Of a stretch of 64,000 nucleotides of DNA, positions 31,621 through 43,192 are shown one piece after another (position 1 is the stretch's first letter; each line of letters opens with the position of its first letter). The DNA lies in assembly GCA_007644065.1 (NCBI GenBank), contig VJWN01000002.1, forward strand, positions 313,058 through 377,057, given 5' to 3'. This DNA is from Margaritispora aquatica (lineage: Eukaryota; Ascomycota; Leotiomycetes; Helotiales; Discinellaceae). The translations under genes were made by a program, and so were the position numbers. The notes below the pieces were generated by a model. It was not told where the DNA came from and searched no databases. It saw only the letters and a program-made list of their open reading frames with translations.

Positions 31621-33598
31621 ATGTCAGTATCACCATCTGATGGTGCTCGAAAACGGCCAGCGCCCCGTGGCACTGCTTCATATCCTCGAAAGCGTGCCAA
31701 CAAAGCGTGCCAGGTCTGTCGGGCTCGAAGGACCAAATGTGATAACAAGAAACCATCATGCTCATTTTGCGAGAAGGCGGGCACCCCATGCATCTGGGCA
31801 CCCCAAGATCTATCCTCGTATGTTGAGCGATTTCTGCTCACTTGGATATGTCAACCAACGCCTCAGAGCTCATGACTAATTCCTTTCCAGATTCGATCCA
31901 GCAAGCCTTGCTATCCTGGAGCGGTTCGACCGTTTAGAATCCTTGATATTATCCAATGGCTCTGCATCTCACGCAGGTGACGCAACATCACCTGCTGTGA
32001 CACGGGCATCATTATCCCAGGACAAGAATGCCGAGGACTACTTAGGGTGTGTTCAGAGCTCGAAGATAAATGTTCGATTGGAGGCTGTTCTGGACTGGGC
32101 ACCGATACAAGCGTATCTCGCCACAGTTGCCCCTTTGCCTGTGAGGTATCCTATGTCGGCGTCTCAATACAAGCTAGCCGGCACTTTTTCCGATGAACTC
32201 ACGATGAGCACTTGCAATGCTTTGCTGGAAAGTTTTTGGAATGGTGTCCACTGCAAGAATCCAATCCTCGACAAGGACAGTCTTAGGAGGTACATGCATC
32301 ATGTTTGCCTTGATGGCATAAGCTGGGATGCGCAATCATGCCTTGTCGTGAGGAACCTTATGGAACCCAAATGAGTATGATTTGCTAACCACTTCAAGCT
32401 TCTCATATGCGCTCTGGGGACGCTTGCTGAAGACTTTGGATCTTGTCAATCTAGCGAAGGAGATAATTCTCGAGAAAGTGACACGCATCGCGTTGCAAAA
32501 GCGCAACAATACTTTGCCGCCGCACAAAAACGTCTTGGGGTCTGCTTAGGGAAACGCGGTGTATTGGAGGCACAATGTTTCTTCTATTGTGGCGTTTTTC
32601 ATATCACTATGATGCAACCAGAAACTGCGTGGCCAATGTTTCTTCAGGCTCTGGTAAGTTGTCAAGGGTTTCACTGTTTGACTCGAGCTGGACTTGAGGA
32701 CGACCCTTGGTCCGATTCAGAGCTTCAATGGGACAGTTTAGCAGTCGCAGAAGTGTGTACCTACTGGACCTGCTTGAAATCCGAGATGTAGGTAAAATGT
32801 CGCCTTCTCGGGCCATGAAACTAAACCGTGCTCAGAGAGAGCCACCTTGATCTAAGCCCTCCTGGCTTCCGAACTATTGACTTATGGTACCCTCGAAGGT
32901 TTCCCGATCCACCACGCAACGCACTCACGGACTCAGGTCGATCATGGTTCTTCTACCTAGCTGAGATATCCTTACGACGGCTTGCTAATCGTATCATGGC
33001 TTGGATTTCCCAAGATCTGGATTTGAATGACCTACACACAGCAGCGTCTGCACACGAAATTGCTGTAGAATTTGAGCATGAAGCTCATGACTGGTGACTT
33101 TATAGCGCAAGCCAACCATGGGGATGAATAACACTGACTTGGGCTTGTAGGATCAATTCGTTACCATTTCCAAACGAGCTTGAGAGGTATGAAGATGATG
33201 TCCTGAATTTTATCCTCAAGGGACATCTTCTAAACTGTTATGAATTCATCTACTGGCCCTTCGTGAAGCATGCTATCAACGGATCGCAGCGCAACCCTAC
33301 CAATGATGAATATATCAAAAGGGGGCTTCAAATTGCTGTGGAACGTATAGAGGCGAACCAGCCGGGTTTCAGACACCGGCATCACGGAACTTACGGGATG
33401 ATCAAAAGCGTGACTAGGAGTTTTTTCATGTTACTTGCAGCGTACCATAAGCCAGGATTGGAGGACTTGATGCCTGAAGGCTGGTTAGATCTGTTCCCAA
33501 TTGTTGATGACTTATTAGAATTCTGGCAGAATGAGCTTGCTGGCGCCGAAAGCTGGAGGGACATGATGAGATTGTTGGCTGGGAAGACACAGATATAG
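31621..33598 (+). CDS. Zn2Cys6 (binuclear zinc cluster) transcription factor
   Basis: Five exons join in frame: 31621-31817, 31891-32347, 32399-32787, 32836-33093 and 33151-33598, encoding 582 aa. The ATG at 31621 gives a basic N-terminus followed by the six cluster cysteines at residues 30, 33, 40, 47, 50 and 57 (CQVCRARRTKCDNKKPSC and onward), the classic fungal DNA-binding domain. The rest resembles the fungal-specific middle homology region (blocks such as ALGTLAEDFG, AWPMFLQAL and YWTCLKSE). Such proteins act in the nucleus on CGG-containing promoters, often of adjacent genes. Divergence from a sugar permease and closeness to a GH5 gene suggest control of carbohydrate use, which is inference. 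The second intron has a CTAAC branch point. Confidence 0.88.
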
Positions 33599-34296
33599 AA
33601 TTTCTGAAGGCATGCTCTGAACTGTACGTCGGAGACTGATGCCCACTGCACATTCTGCAAACTCTCGGTAGTATCTTTGTGTACCATTGTACTATGGGGG
33701 ATATAGTTACACAATTTCCATTGGCTTCAAAAATGCTACATCCGATGTTTAATGGGGGTGGAACAATGATATGATTGTTTTGAGTTGAGTGGCAAGAACC
33801 CGTCCTTCCTCCTCCCCCGCCCCCCTCCCAGATTTTCCCCATATGGGGAATTTCTCCTAGGCTTGAATCTGGAGGCCTAACAAACCCATTCAGTACCAGC
33901 CGCCGAACGACTTCACGACCCAAGAAACTCATCTGTATCGCTTGTCAGCAACTCAAAACTGCGGGGTTATAGTATATGGATACTGAGGGCGTCGCGGAAT
34001 GTCGCTCGAAGCTAGCCTCCCTCATCCAATTCTCCCGGCATCACCCCGATTCTCCAATTTTCCTCTCGGCAATGTCGTCCTTGAAGTGAGGATTGAATTA
34101 TCCCCACCATAGTATGGAATATGGAGTATGGATTATGGATTGTGGATTATGGATTATGGATTATGGATCGGCAATCTAGAATCTACCTTAGTTTTAGATA
34201 TTTATTATGGAGGCTGTTCTCCTCCAGATGTAAGCCATCCTTCATTCTGTCTTTTCCAATCTAGAACCGCCTCATCTTAAGGACATCATCTCCAGT
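33599..34296. other. Intergenic region with ATTATGG repeats and a C-rich tract
   Basis: It contains a pyrimidine tract near 33805-33840 (TCCTCCTCCCCCGCCCCCCT) and a short 7-bp tandem array (ATTATGG-like units) near 34115-34168, just upstream of the GH5 gene. No gene was recognised. Confidence 0.6.
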
Positions 34297-35938
34297 ATGG
34301 GACAAATTACAGCTAGAAGGATGGCTGATGCCAGAGCGCCGGGAGGAATTGACTCTATTCTGAAAGTATCTGGTACCAGAATCATTGATGGGAGGGGACA
34401 GGAGGTCATCTTGAAGGGTGTACGTTTCCCAGCTTGCCAAAACTGCCCTGGGCACTACCAGTCGTCTAATCTAACACTTTGAAGGCCGGTCTGGGAGGCC
34501 ACATGAACATGGAGAATTTCATCACCGGCTTCAGCGGTCATGAGCGTCAACATCGCTCAGCGATTCTCGCCGTCCTGGGCCAAGAGAAATACGACTATTT
34601 TTTCGATAAGGTACATGATCTTCTCTTCATCTGCTCCTCCTGTGTCTCCCCATCCATAAGCTCACCAAATATGCTTCCAGTTTCTAGACTATTTCTTCAC
34701 AAGCTCCGATGCCCAATACTTTGCTTCCCTCGGACTAAACTGTGTCCGGATACCTTTCAACTACCAGCACTTCGAAGAAGACGCCAATCCGGGCGTGTAT
34801 TTGGAAAAAGGATTCAAATTGCTCGATCGGGTTGTAGAGCACTGTTCGGCCGCAGGACTTTATGTCATCCTAGATCTACATGCTGTTCCCGGTGGGCAGA
34901 ATCAGGATTGGCATTCTGATTCTGGCATGAGTGATGCGCTCTTTTGGCGCTTCACCGAATTCCAGGACAGAGTGATTAATTTGTGGATTGAAATTGCAAA
35001 ACGATACAAGGGGAACCCATTCGTAAGTATCTGACAGCTACGCTCATCTTGGACGACACGACTAAACACGCTATTAGGTAGCTGGATATAACCCCCTCAA
35101 CGAGCCCGCAGATCCCGAACACACCAATCTCACCCGCTTCTACGCCCGCATTGAAAAGGCCATCCGAGCCATAGACCCAGATCACATTCTCTTCCTCGAC
35201 GGTAACACATACGCAATGGACTTCCGACGCTTTGACACTGTTCTTCCAAACTGTGTCTATTCGATGCACGATTACTCATCCATGGGATTCCCTATGGGAG
35301 AGCAGTTTACAGGCACCGCTGAACAAAAGACCAAGCTCAGAGCAAGCTTCGAACGGAAAGTGCAGTTTATGCGCGAGAAAAAGGTGCCTATCTGGAATGG
35401 AGAGTTCGGTCCCGTGTACGCATTTGACTCCGAGGAAGGTAGCGCACAAATCAATGCGAAGCGGTACGGTCTTTTGGAGGAACAGCTCTCCATTTACGCT
35501 GAAACGAACGTCTCCTGGTCGATCTGGTTGTACAAAGACATCGGATACCAAGGCATGCTATATGTGCCAAAAGACAGCGCGTGGTTCAAGCTGCTCGGTC
35601 CATTCATCGAGAAGAAAGCCAGACTCGGTGTTGACTTCTGGGGACGTGATGATAAGCACGTGGCGCATATCTACGCACCCATAAAGAAGCATTTTGAAAA
35701 CGAAGTGCCAAAGGAACATTGGGACAAGAAATATCCTTCACCGCTGTGGGATATGGGGCGGCATATTGATCGCGTGGTTAGAGAATGTTTGCTTTCGGAG
35801 TACATGGCGTATGAAATGGCGGATTACTTTAAGGGGAAGAGCTTCGAGGAGTTAGATGAATTGGCCGCCAGCTTCAAGTTTGAGAGTTGCGTGCAGCGAA
35901 CAGAGTTGAATGCGATTTTGCAGAAGGACGCTCAATAA
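34297..35938 (+). CDS. Glycoside hydrolase family 5, exo-beta-1,3-glucanase-like, no secretion signal
   Basis: Four exons: 34297-34419, 34485-34610, 34681-35022 and 35078-35938, giving 483 aa. The acid/base glutamate sits in NPLNEP (Glu206) and the nucleophile in IWNGEFGPVY (Glu306), the two catalytic residues of GH5. Other family marks are NCVRIPFNYQHF, LYVILDLHAVPGGQNQDWH and a histidine in YSMHDYS. No signal peptide precedes the domain, so the enzyme is likely intracellular, unlike most exo-1,3-glucanases. The substrate may be a beta-glucoside or glucan; a cytosolic glycolipid-type hydrolase is an alternative. It lies downstream of the Zn2Cys6 regulator on the same strand, 700 bp away. Confidence 0.88.
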
Positions 35939-36221
35939 AAGGACGTTGCAGTTGTGTAGACTTGGCTGGCTTGTTTTGGTTCCTTTGTTGTATAATAATC
36001 CCTCCCAATCCGCAATTATTTCAAACTCGATGACAGTCATATTACTGAACTCGTTCTTTGAAGGGTTTATTCAAACTAAAGAAACCCTTAAATGTGCGGC
36101 GGCTAAATTGGTGCAGGAATGAGTCACTAGTGACTTTTTGACCAACTGAACCCAACGACAAACTTAATCAATCAACCCCTTCTACATACATACTCTCTAT
36201 ACAGAGCAACTTGGCAAATTG

Positions 36222-37951
36222 ATGTCCCGCAATCTTACTTTCAATTCCCTCCTTTATTCGATCCCGGCTCTGCAAACTCCAAATACAACTACAGAGTTTG
36301 GACTCGAGAAGCCCCTAATCTCTGTATGTACAATGGCAATAAATATCATGTTGTCCAGCCCGCCCGAGATAGTGATCCGTATCTTGAACGACTGTGAAAG
36401 TTTTCCACAATTACTGTCACTCATCTCGACATGCAAACATGTCCACTCGATATGGTTGACGAATATATCAACGATAATTTGGCATGTGGGAATGAACTCC
36501 ATCCCCGCATTTAAATACGCTTTACTGGCAGTAAGTAAAATTTCATCTCATTTACATGTTCTGGTCGCTGGACTCTACTCTTCTTGGAGGAGAGTAAATC
36601 CACCGTAATATTCCTCACATCACTTTCTGGAAACCCGTACCAGCTTACCTGGTTTAGCATTCAAGCTCATCAAAACTCTCACCCGTTGGATGTTCAAATG
36701 ACTATGCTACAGGTAAGAGCTACGGGAATTATCAAAGAAGCCATTCGCGCAGGCAAAGACATACCAAATCCATTTCCAATTGATGAATTGAGTGGTAGCA
36801 TTCGAAACCCAACACTTTTCGAACTGAAAGACCTCCTTAATCTCCAACATCTGGTGAGATGTATCGAGTATATGTGTTTGACCTCGGAGCATTGGGGTGC
36901 TACTCATTGCGATTGGACACCAGAGTCTGAGCTCACTCGCGAAACGCCGTCATCTGAGATGAAGACATGGAGAGAGAGGTTTTACCGAGCAATGTACCGA
37001 GGTTTTTTTGCTGGTGCAGCGTTTTACAGAACTTACAACGAGCCATTCTCATCAAAAGCAGAGAGACCATTTGGCGTTCCTCGAGAATATCTAAGAGAAT
37101 ACAACGCTGATCGGGACGTAACAATCGACGATACTGGTGTTGAATACTGGCATTCTATCTTACCACCTGAGGGGGCCAGATACCTACAACAGTTCACGGT
37201 ATATAATACTTTCCCTACCGAGGATAAAGAAGAAGTAGTATTTGGTAACTTCGCCAGGTGGTTGGTTGAAGATGGGAAACAACTGGCTGAGGATAATCAG
37301 TGTCCTGGCAAGTGGGATTTAAATTCTTCCCAAGTCAGTTGTGTCTGGGAGGTCATGTCAATGTTGAAAGCTTATCAGCTTCTGATGTTTTTGGAGCCAA
37401 AGTTTACGAACGGCGATGGTCGGTATGGACATGGAAGATACCCCCCAGATGATGAAAACCCGCCGACGAGACAAACAATACCAGGACCAATGCGGGAGGT
37501 GACGATAATACCATTTGGTACATTTGGCATTGAAGATATTTCAATTCCAGCAATTGTGGCTGATGCATTAGAGTTCGGATTGATTGCAAATCCAGCCCGT
37601 GTGTATAGAGAATCCGAAGATGCCATACTGAACGACGCTGGAACCCCAATTAATGTCGATATAGACACAATACAAGACTACATCTTCCGCAGCTCTGGCT
37701 TTTGGAACCACAATGACGATCACCAAATGGCCACTCTTGATTTACAGCTGTTTAAATTCACTCTAAAAGCGCATTTCAACTTACAGTTTGAACTTTCGAC
37801 TTTCGATCAATGGAGCAGTCACAGACCCTGGGAAGATTTTATTACTGGCCCTGCAATCTTTCACCCAGGTGAGAGGGCTGACACGCGATATGGGTTTCAA
37901 ATATTGGAACACTACAAGCCTCGTATACTTAGCTACAGAGATATAAGCTAG
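36222..37951 (+). CDS. F-box-like fungal protein of unknown function
   Basis: Two exons fit: 36222-36530 and 36713-37951 (515 aa), with a GTAAGT donor and a CAG acceptor. The ATG at 36333, nearer the domain, is an alternative start. Residues about 45-90 (SSPPEIVIRILNDCESFPQ, then ISTCKHVHSIW) look like a degenerate F-box, which in other proteins binds Skp1 of SCF ubiquitin ligases. The remaining 400 residues carry no motif that I can name. They resemble the large class of unnamed ascomycete F-box-type proteins that often expand by duplication. The intron of 182 nt is long for this window, and a frame continuing upstream from 36713 to 36584 is an alternative that would lose the F-box. Confidence 0.65.
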
Positions 37952-39002
37952 GAGATATCAACGCAATAATATCCTACAATCTCGGTTTGTGTTGGGGTTG
38001 AAAACGTAATTTCGGATGACCAGACCTTCGATTGACTACTGGTTTTTTCGAGCAACTCAAACAAATTTCCCAAATTTTAATGTATACTGTCCAGGGGCTG
38101 TTTTAATTGCCCAAATTTATTGGAACCGTCAAGGTTTTAAGCTTGAAGCCGTCTACGCTCCCATTCAAGTAAATACCCCAGACCCAGGGTTTTAAAAAGT
38201 CAAATAGGCCGCTAACTGAAAGATCAACCAAAGGGTCATGAGCCAAGCAGGCGGTCGCTAAGTATAATTCTACAAGCATAATCGTATTCCCCATGAGATC
38301 CCACCCAAGGCTCCATACCAAGTAATAAATTACTCGAACCAATTTAAGATATACTTATTAGTAATCGATATACATTACTATGTAAAGTTAAAAATATATC
38401 TTTTAGTTAAAAAAATTATTATAAGAAACCTTAATTCTTTTAAAACCTTTTATATTTCTTTGTAGTTACTAAAGTCCTAATATTCGGTAGAGTCCGTAGA
38501 CTTTTGTGGTCTAGCCACCTTAGCATAAACTCCACTACATAATGACTCTGTATCCCTGAACTTCTTTATTCAACCTTTGACTCTCGAGTCTTACGGTTCA
38601 CTAATTTTGTAACACGTTATCCTTTCGTTAAGAAATCAAAAGAGATATAGGGGTACGAAGTATCGTAAAGATGAAAATGAATGTAAGGGTGAAAATGAAT
38701 GTAAGGGCGAAAAGAACTGTAAGGGTGAAAATGGATGTAAGGGTGAAAGGAATGTAAGGGTGAAAAGGAATGTAGGGAGGGAGTCTCGGATCCCTGTCGG
38801 AAACATTCCAGAGTCGCGTAATTGAGCCTCCCTTTGTCACCTGATCCTTTCCCCCTTGTCACATGATGACTCCTGCCAATAAAGCTACCAAAAAGAAACG
38901 CTGATTTCAGAAGTTATCTATTAGATTTTAATCTGAAATTTGTCATCGACAGCTCTTGCCATAGTAATCTTCTCCGCCAACTTTCATTTCACGCAATCCT
39001 TC
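37952..39002. other. Decayed intergenic sequence with a minisatellite
   Basis: From 38340 to 38500 the DNA is AT-rich and looks RIP-mutated. Near 38670-38780 a minisatellite of about 18 bp occurs (listed separately). Nothing else looks coding; the minus-strand open frames at 38617-38862 are by-products of the repeat. Confidence 0.55.
38670..38780. repeat. Minisatellite, GAATGTAAGGGTGAAAAT-like unit, about 6 copies
   Basis: Units of 17-19 bp (for example GAATGTAAGGGTGAAAAT, then variants ending GGGCGAAAAG or GGGTGAAAGG) follow each other for about 110 bp. Copies differ by point changes and one-base length differences. Confidence 0.85.
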
Positions 39003-41475
39003 ATGGCAAACGCTCTTCTCATTTTCTACTCGCAAGTTCTGCTTCTGGGCAAGGGTTTGATCAATGTCGAGACCATATCCCAAATCCAGGCTAAGCGTCC
39101 AATCCAAGGCCTAATCCAAATAAAACTCAGCCAACGTGCTCTGCGTTTGATCGCACTTGTATCTTTGTTAATTTCAACAGCATTTTTATTCCAAATTTTA
39201 TTACCAAGCGACGTATTTCCCTCAGTGTCCCGAAAACTTGCCAGTTCAATCACTACAACGCTTCCCAGCAGTACACCTCTGGAGCACGACAAAGCATTTG
39301 AATACTCCGTTAAACCTATTGTATACATCTTTCCTCAGTTCTATCCTTTCAAAGAGAATAATGAGCTCTGGGGCGAAAACTTCACTGAGTGGAACAATGT
39401 GTATAAGGTTACGAGAAACGAATACGGTTTAGAGACCGTTCGACCCGACGATTCCGTAGGATATTATAATGGCGTAGACTTCCACACACGGCAACGACAG
39501 GGCAAGTTCATACGCGACAATGGATTCTATGGCATGGTATACCATCACTATTGGTTCACGGGAGTCCCAGTTATGGATGGAGTTCTACAAGCTATGCTAT
39601 TGGATGGGGAGCCGAACACACCATTTATGTTAAGCTGGGCAAACGAGCCGTGGACTGCAACATGGGATGGACTTGATTCCAGTAACGTCTTAATTGCCCA
39701 GCAATATGGCGATATCACGGATTGGAGGAAACATTATAATTGGCTATTGCCATTCTTCAAACACCCAAATTACATTCGTTCTGAAGGGAAAGTTCAATTC
39801 CAGATTTACAAGTCAATCCACTTGGAGAGGATGGCTCCGGGGCTCAAACATGCAATGTTTACAGCATGGAGAAAGTGGGCCAAGGAAGATGGTATCGGCG
39901 GTATAGTGAGACTCTCTTTGATGAGTGCAGCATGTTTGCGATGATATTGACAATTTGATTTTTCAGGATATTCTTGAAACACGTCAAGACGAAAACCCCA
40001 ATTTTGCAGAGACGGATGCAGTCAGTGAATTTCAGCCTCATGCAGGCGGTATGAATACAGAATACTACCACCAGAACGACAAAGTGTCGCGGATCTACCA
40101 TCGAGGCTTCATGGTCTGCTGGGACTCCACACCCCGTCATGCCACTGACGGACGTGGCCGTGCCTGGCCAACTTGCCACCCTAAAAGCTGGCAGGCCCAA
40201 ATAGTCATGATGCTAGGTCGAATAAAAAGCACCCCCAATCCTCACGGCGCCGAGAACTTCCTCTTTATTAATGCGCTTAATGAATGGGGTGAAGGTAACG
40301 TTCTGGAACCGAGTGTGCAGTTTGGGACGGGTTATGGAAATGCGATGAAGGAGGCCGTAAAGATCTCGAAAGCGATACATATTTGGGAGAATGAGGATAT
40401 GGAAGAGGGGCAGAAACGGATCGAAGAGTTTCACTCTTTGATGGAGGGGGGGGAGACGATCTCTTCTCCCGATGTCTGTATTCTTATCAGACAGGCACCA
40501 GAGCATGGCACTCGTCAAAAGTTTCCTCTTGATAACTTGATTACATCTCTTTCAAAGCAAACTAACCGTAATTGGCAAGGAATAGTGTTCAATTTAGACG
40601 GAAGAAGCATCAAGGGCGAATTGGCACGCAGGATGGAACCTAGACTCCAGCAGGTTATTCTGCCCCAAAAAATGTCAGCAGGCGAGGCAACAGATTTCGT
40701 TCTCTCCAATATTACTGCTACGAACCCACTCTGCGCGTCGGCCAAATATATGCTAGTATCGGATGGAGGCAACGAGTATGCTCCTTCTGCATTCGAGTTC
40801 GCCGCAAAAGGGTCCGCTGACTTCGTCGCTATGAATGTGGAGTCAATGTGGACGGTTAGAGATCATGATATACTTTCGAGCAACCTTTGCACACGCTTAG
40901 AAGACGTAGGTCAATATTCTGTTCCTCTGCTTTTCTTCACCAACAAGACACTTTATTTCCGAAACCAAAAAATGAACCAAGCTAACGGAATTCGCTTTGC
41001 TCCTCTCTAGCCAACAAGAACACTGCACCGCGTGTCATCCTCCTCTGCAATCGACTTCTCTCTTCCCGCCACATTTATCTCCCTCCCGAAATACCTAACC
41101 ACGCTCTCCCAAGGTTCTCTCACACCACCATATATCAATATGTCGCTTTCCTTTTATCCATCTAATACTTCTTCTCTTGTCCAAGAAGCTGCTACTATGG
41201 CACACTACCTCGTTGAGGCGAAAAGTTGGACTTGGCAGGGTCCTGAGGACGTTTTCGATGCCTCAGAAAACGTTTTGGTAAGAGAAAGGCATGTATTGCA
41301 TAATCCGAGCTACACAGGTTGTCAGGCAGCTGGCCAGATTTGGGTTGATAGTATAGATTTTAAGGAGACCGGGTGTTATAATACGCCGGATCTTGGAGCG
41401 TTATACGGTGGTTGGAATAAAGTGGATTTGGAGTTTTATAGGCGCCATGGGATTTGTACAAAGAAAAAAGAGTAG
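39003..41475 (+). CDS. WbsX-type glycosyltransferase-family protein, N-terminally membrane anchored
   Basis: The best model has three exons: 39003-39905, 39967-40905 and 41011-41475, encoding 768 aa. Residues about 48-66 form one hydrophobic segment after a basic stretch, a type II Golgi/ER anchor. The WbsX domain begins with YIFPQFYPFKENNELWGENF and TEWNNV. It continues with YHHYWFTG, LSWANEPWTATWDG, RHATDGRGRAWPT and FINALNEWGEGNVLEP, all typical of the family first described in bacterial O-antigen clusters. The last third (from about residue 450) resembles a fused glycan-related region. The last intron, 40906-41010, is supported by GTAGGT, a CTAAC branch point at 40982 and a CAG-like TAG acceptor. 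It is phase 0 and 105 nt. Without splicing, the frame would stop at 41008. Role: likely glycan processing in the secretory path. Confidence 0.8.
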
Positions 41476-42020
41476 CAGTATGACCAATGAATTTTTCTCT
41501 CGATAAAATGGGTATATACAGAGGTAAAAAGGGAGGTCTGAGATATTCGAAATAATGGAAAAACAAAAGTCTAGGATAAGCTAGGTGTAAAGTATAAAAT
41601 AAATTGAGTATAAATATCTAGGGTAATCTATGTATAAAGGGCTATAATTAGTTATAATTAGAGTAAAGGACATTAAAAGAAAAGGATAAATAGTTAAATT
41701 GATTTTTAAGGAATATTAGCTATTCTAGTTTCTTATATATAATAGTAATCAGTCTAATATTAGGCCGTCGGTATATAATTAGACTAAATAGAAGGTTTTA
41801 TAATCGTACGATTAATTATTCTTATTCTAGTATCGTACGATTACTTTTGTTTAGTTTATCTCGATTAGGAAATAATTATTAAGGATCGTACGATTTTTTT
41901 TCTCGGAATAGACGATTATTCTTATTCGGGGATCGTATGTTCGTATTTGGGAATCAGATTTATATTTATCTGATTCTATATTAATATTATTTTACGTACT
42001 ATGCTAAAATATAAAAAGTA
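41476..42020. other. RIP-decayed repeat DNA at the boundary of the transposon block
   Basis: Composition changes abruptly after the WbsX-like gene. A stretch near 41562-41610 (AAAAGTCTAGGATAAGCTAG) resembles the start of the copia LTR seen at 56400 and 62280, so it is probably an older LTR relic. The palindromic motif ATCGTACGAT recurs between 41800 and 41940. No coding frame is left. Confidence 0.6.
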
Positions 42021-42026
42021 TATAAG

Positions 42027-42258
42027 TGTCAGGAATAGCATATGAGTAGTACAGGTCACGTGGTATAGGCGTGACAGAGGTGTTAGGTAACAAGAGAGTT
42101 ATAGACCTATCGGCTATACCTCTGACTAGTGTCCGGTTACCCCGCTTTTCGTATATAAATAGGAGTTAAGAGTAACTTAAAAAAAGTAGAAAGAAGTCTT
42201 AATAAGATTATAATTCCTATAATACTAATTCTTACTACTTTACTAAACGAACCTTATA
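42027..42258 (+). repeat. 5' LTR of element A
   Basis: Starts TGTCAGGAATAGC and ends CCTTATA (TTACA in other copies). It is the least RIP-decayed of the four LTR copies and keeps CACGTGG and CGTGACAG where the 3' copy has T/A-rich versions. Confidence 0.9.
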
Positions 42259-42955
42259 TTCTTTTCTTTTTTTAATACTCGAAAACGAGAGATAGTTTAG
42301 TACGAATCAGTTAAGAAACGTACTAGTTATAGAATTAATTATATCTATTTAAGGGAAGTAGGCTATATCTTTTACTTATTCGTAGACGTAGAGAAGGAAC
42401 TAGTAGAGTAGGACTATATCGGAAGAAACTAAAACGGGGTTTAGCCGTATTTAAGAATCTATTATAAGGAACGAAGAAAACGAAGAAGATAAAGATAAAG
42501 GAGATAAAGACAAATTAGTTAAGGATTAGAAAAACTCTCGATAATCTATTACTATAGTAACTTTTATACCTAACTAAGAGTTAGTCTAAAAGTAAAAAAA
42601 AGTTAATCGGTTAAAATAATAAATTATAGCTATATAATAACGTCGCTATAACTAATAACGACGGAGCCGAAACGCCTCCGAAACGGCTAGGTTAAGTAAA
42701 AAAGCCTAAGTCTTACGTAAAGAGCTTGTAAATCTATATAGAGAAAAAAAAGAGAAAGGAGATTATAATCCGTTAAGGGGCTATAAATACTAATATTAGA
42801 GATCTTAAACTAGGGAAGTCGATTCTAAAGGTCCGTCTCGATACTAAAACTATTATAGTAAAGTACTAACTAGTTATATCCTTTAACTAAAGATTAAACT
42901 ATTTAAAATATTCTACGGGAAATTACTAAGTAAAACCTAGGCTTTTATTAAGTAG
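42259..42955 (+). pseudogene. 5' part of the gag region of element A, interrupted by B
   Basis: This internal segment aligns with 43193-43890 of element B at an offset of 934 bp. It continues after B at 50369. No open frame is left; stop codons of RIP type are dense. Confidence 0.8.
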
Positions 42956-42960
42956 ATAGA

Positions 42961-43192
42961 TGTCAGGAATGGCATGTGAGTAGTATAGGTCACGTGGTAT
43001 AGGTATAATAGAGGTATTAGGTAATAAGAGAGTTACGGACCTATCGGCTATACCTCTAACTAGTGTCCGGTTACTCTACTTTTTATATATAAATAGAAGT
43101 TAAAAGTAATTTAAAAAAAGTAGAGAGAAGTTTTAATAAGATTATAATTCCTATAATACTAATTCTTACTACCTTATTAAGCGAACCTTATA
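42961..43192 (+). repeat. 5' LTR of element B
   Basis: 232 bp, starts TGTCAGGAATGGC, ends CCTTATA. Close to the 5' LTR of A. Confidence 0.9.

Noticed and set aside
41032..41475. Separate small gene after the WbsX-like frame
   Set aside because: It is in the same frame and is joined by a well-formed intron at 40906-41010, so it is the last exon of that gene.
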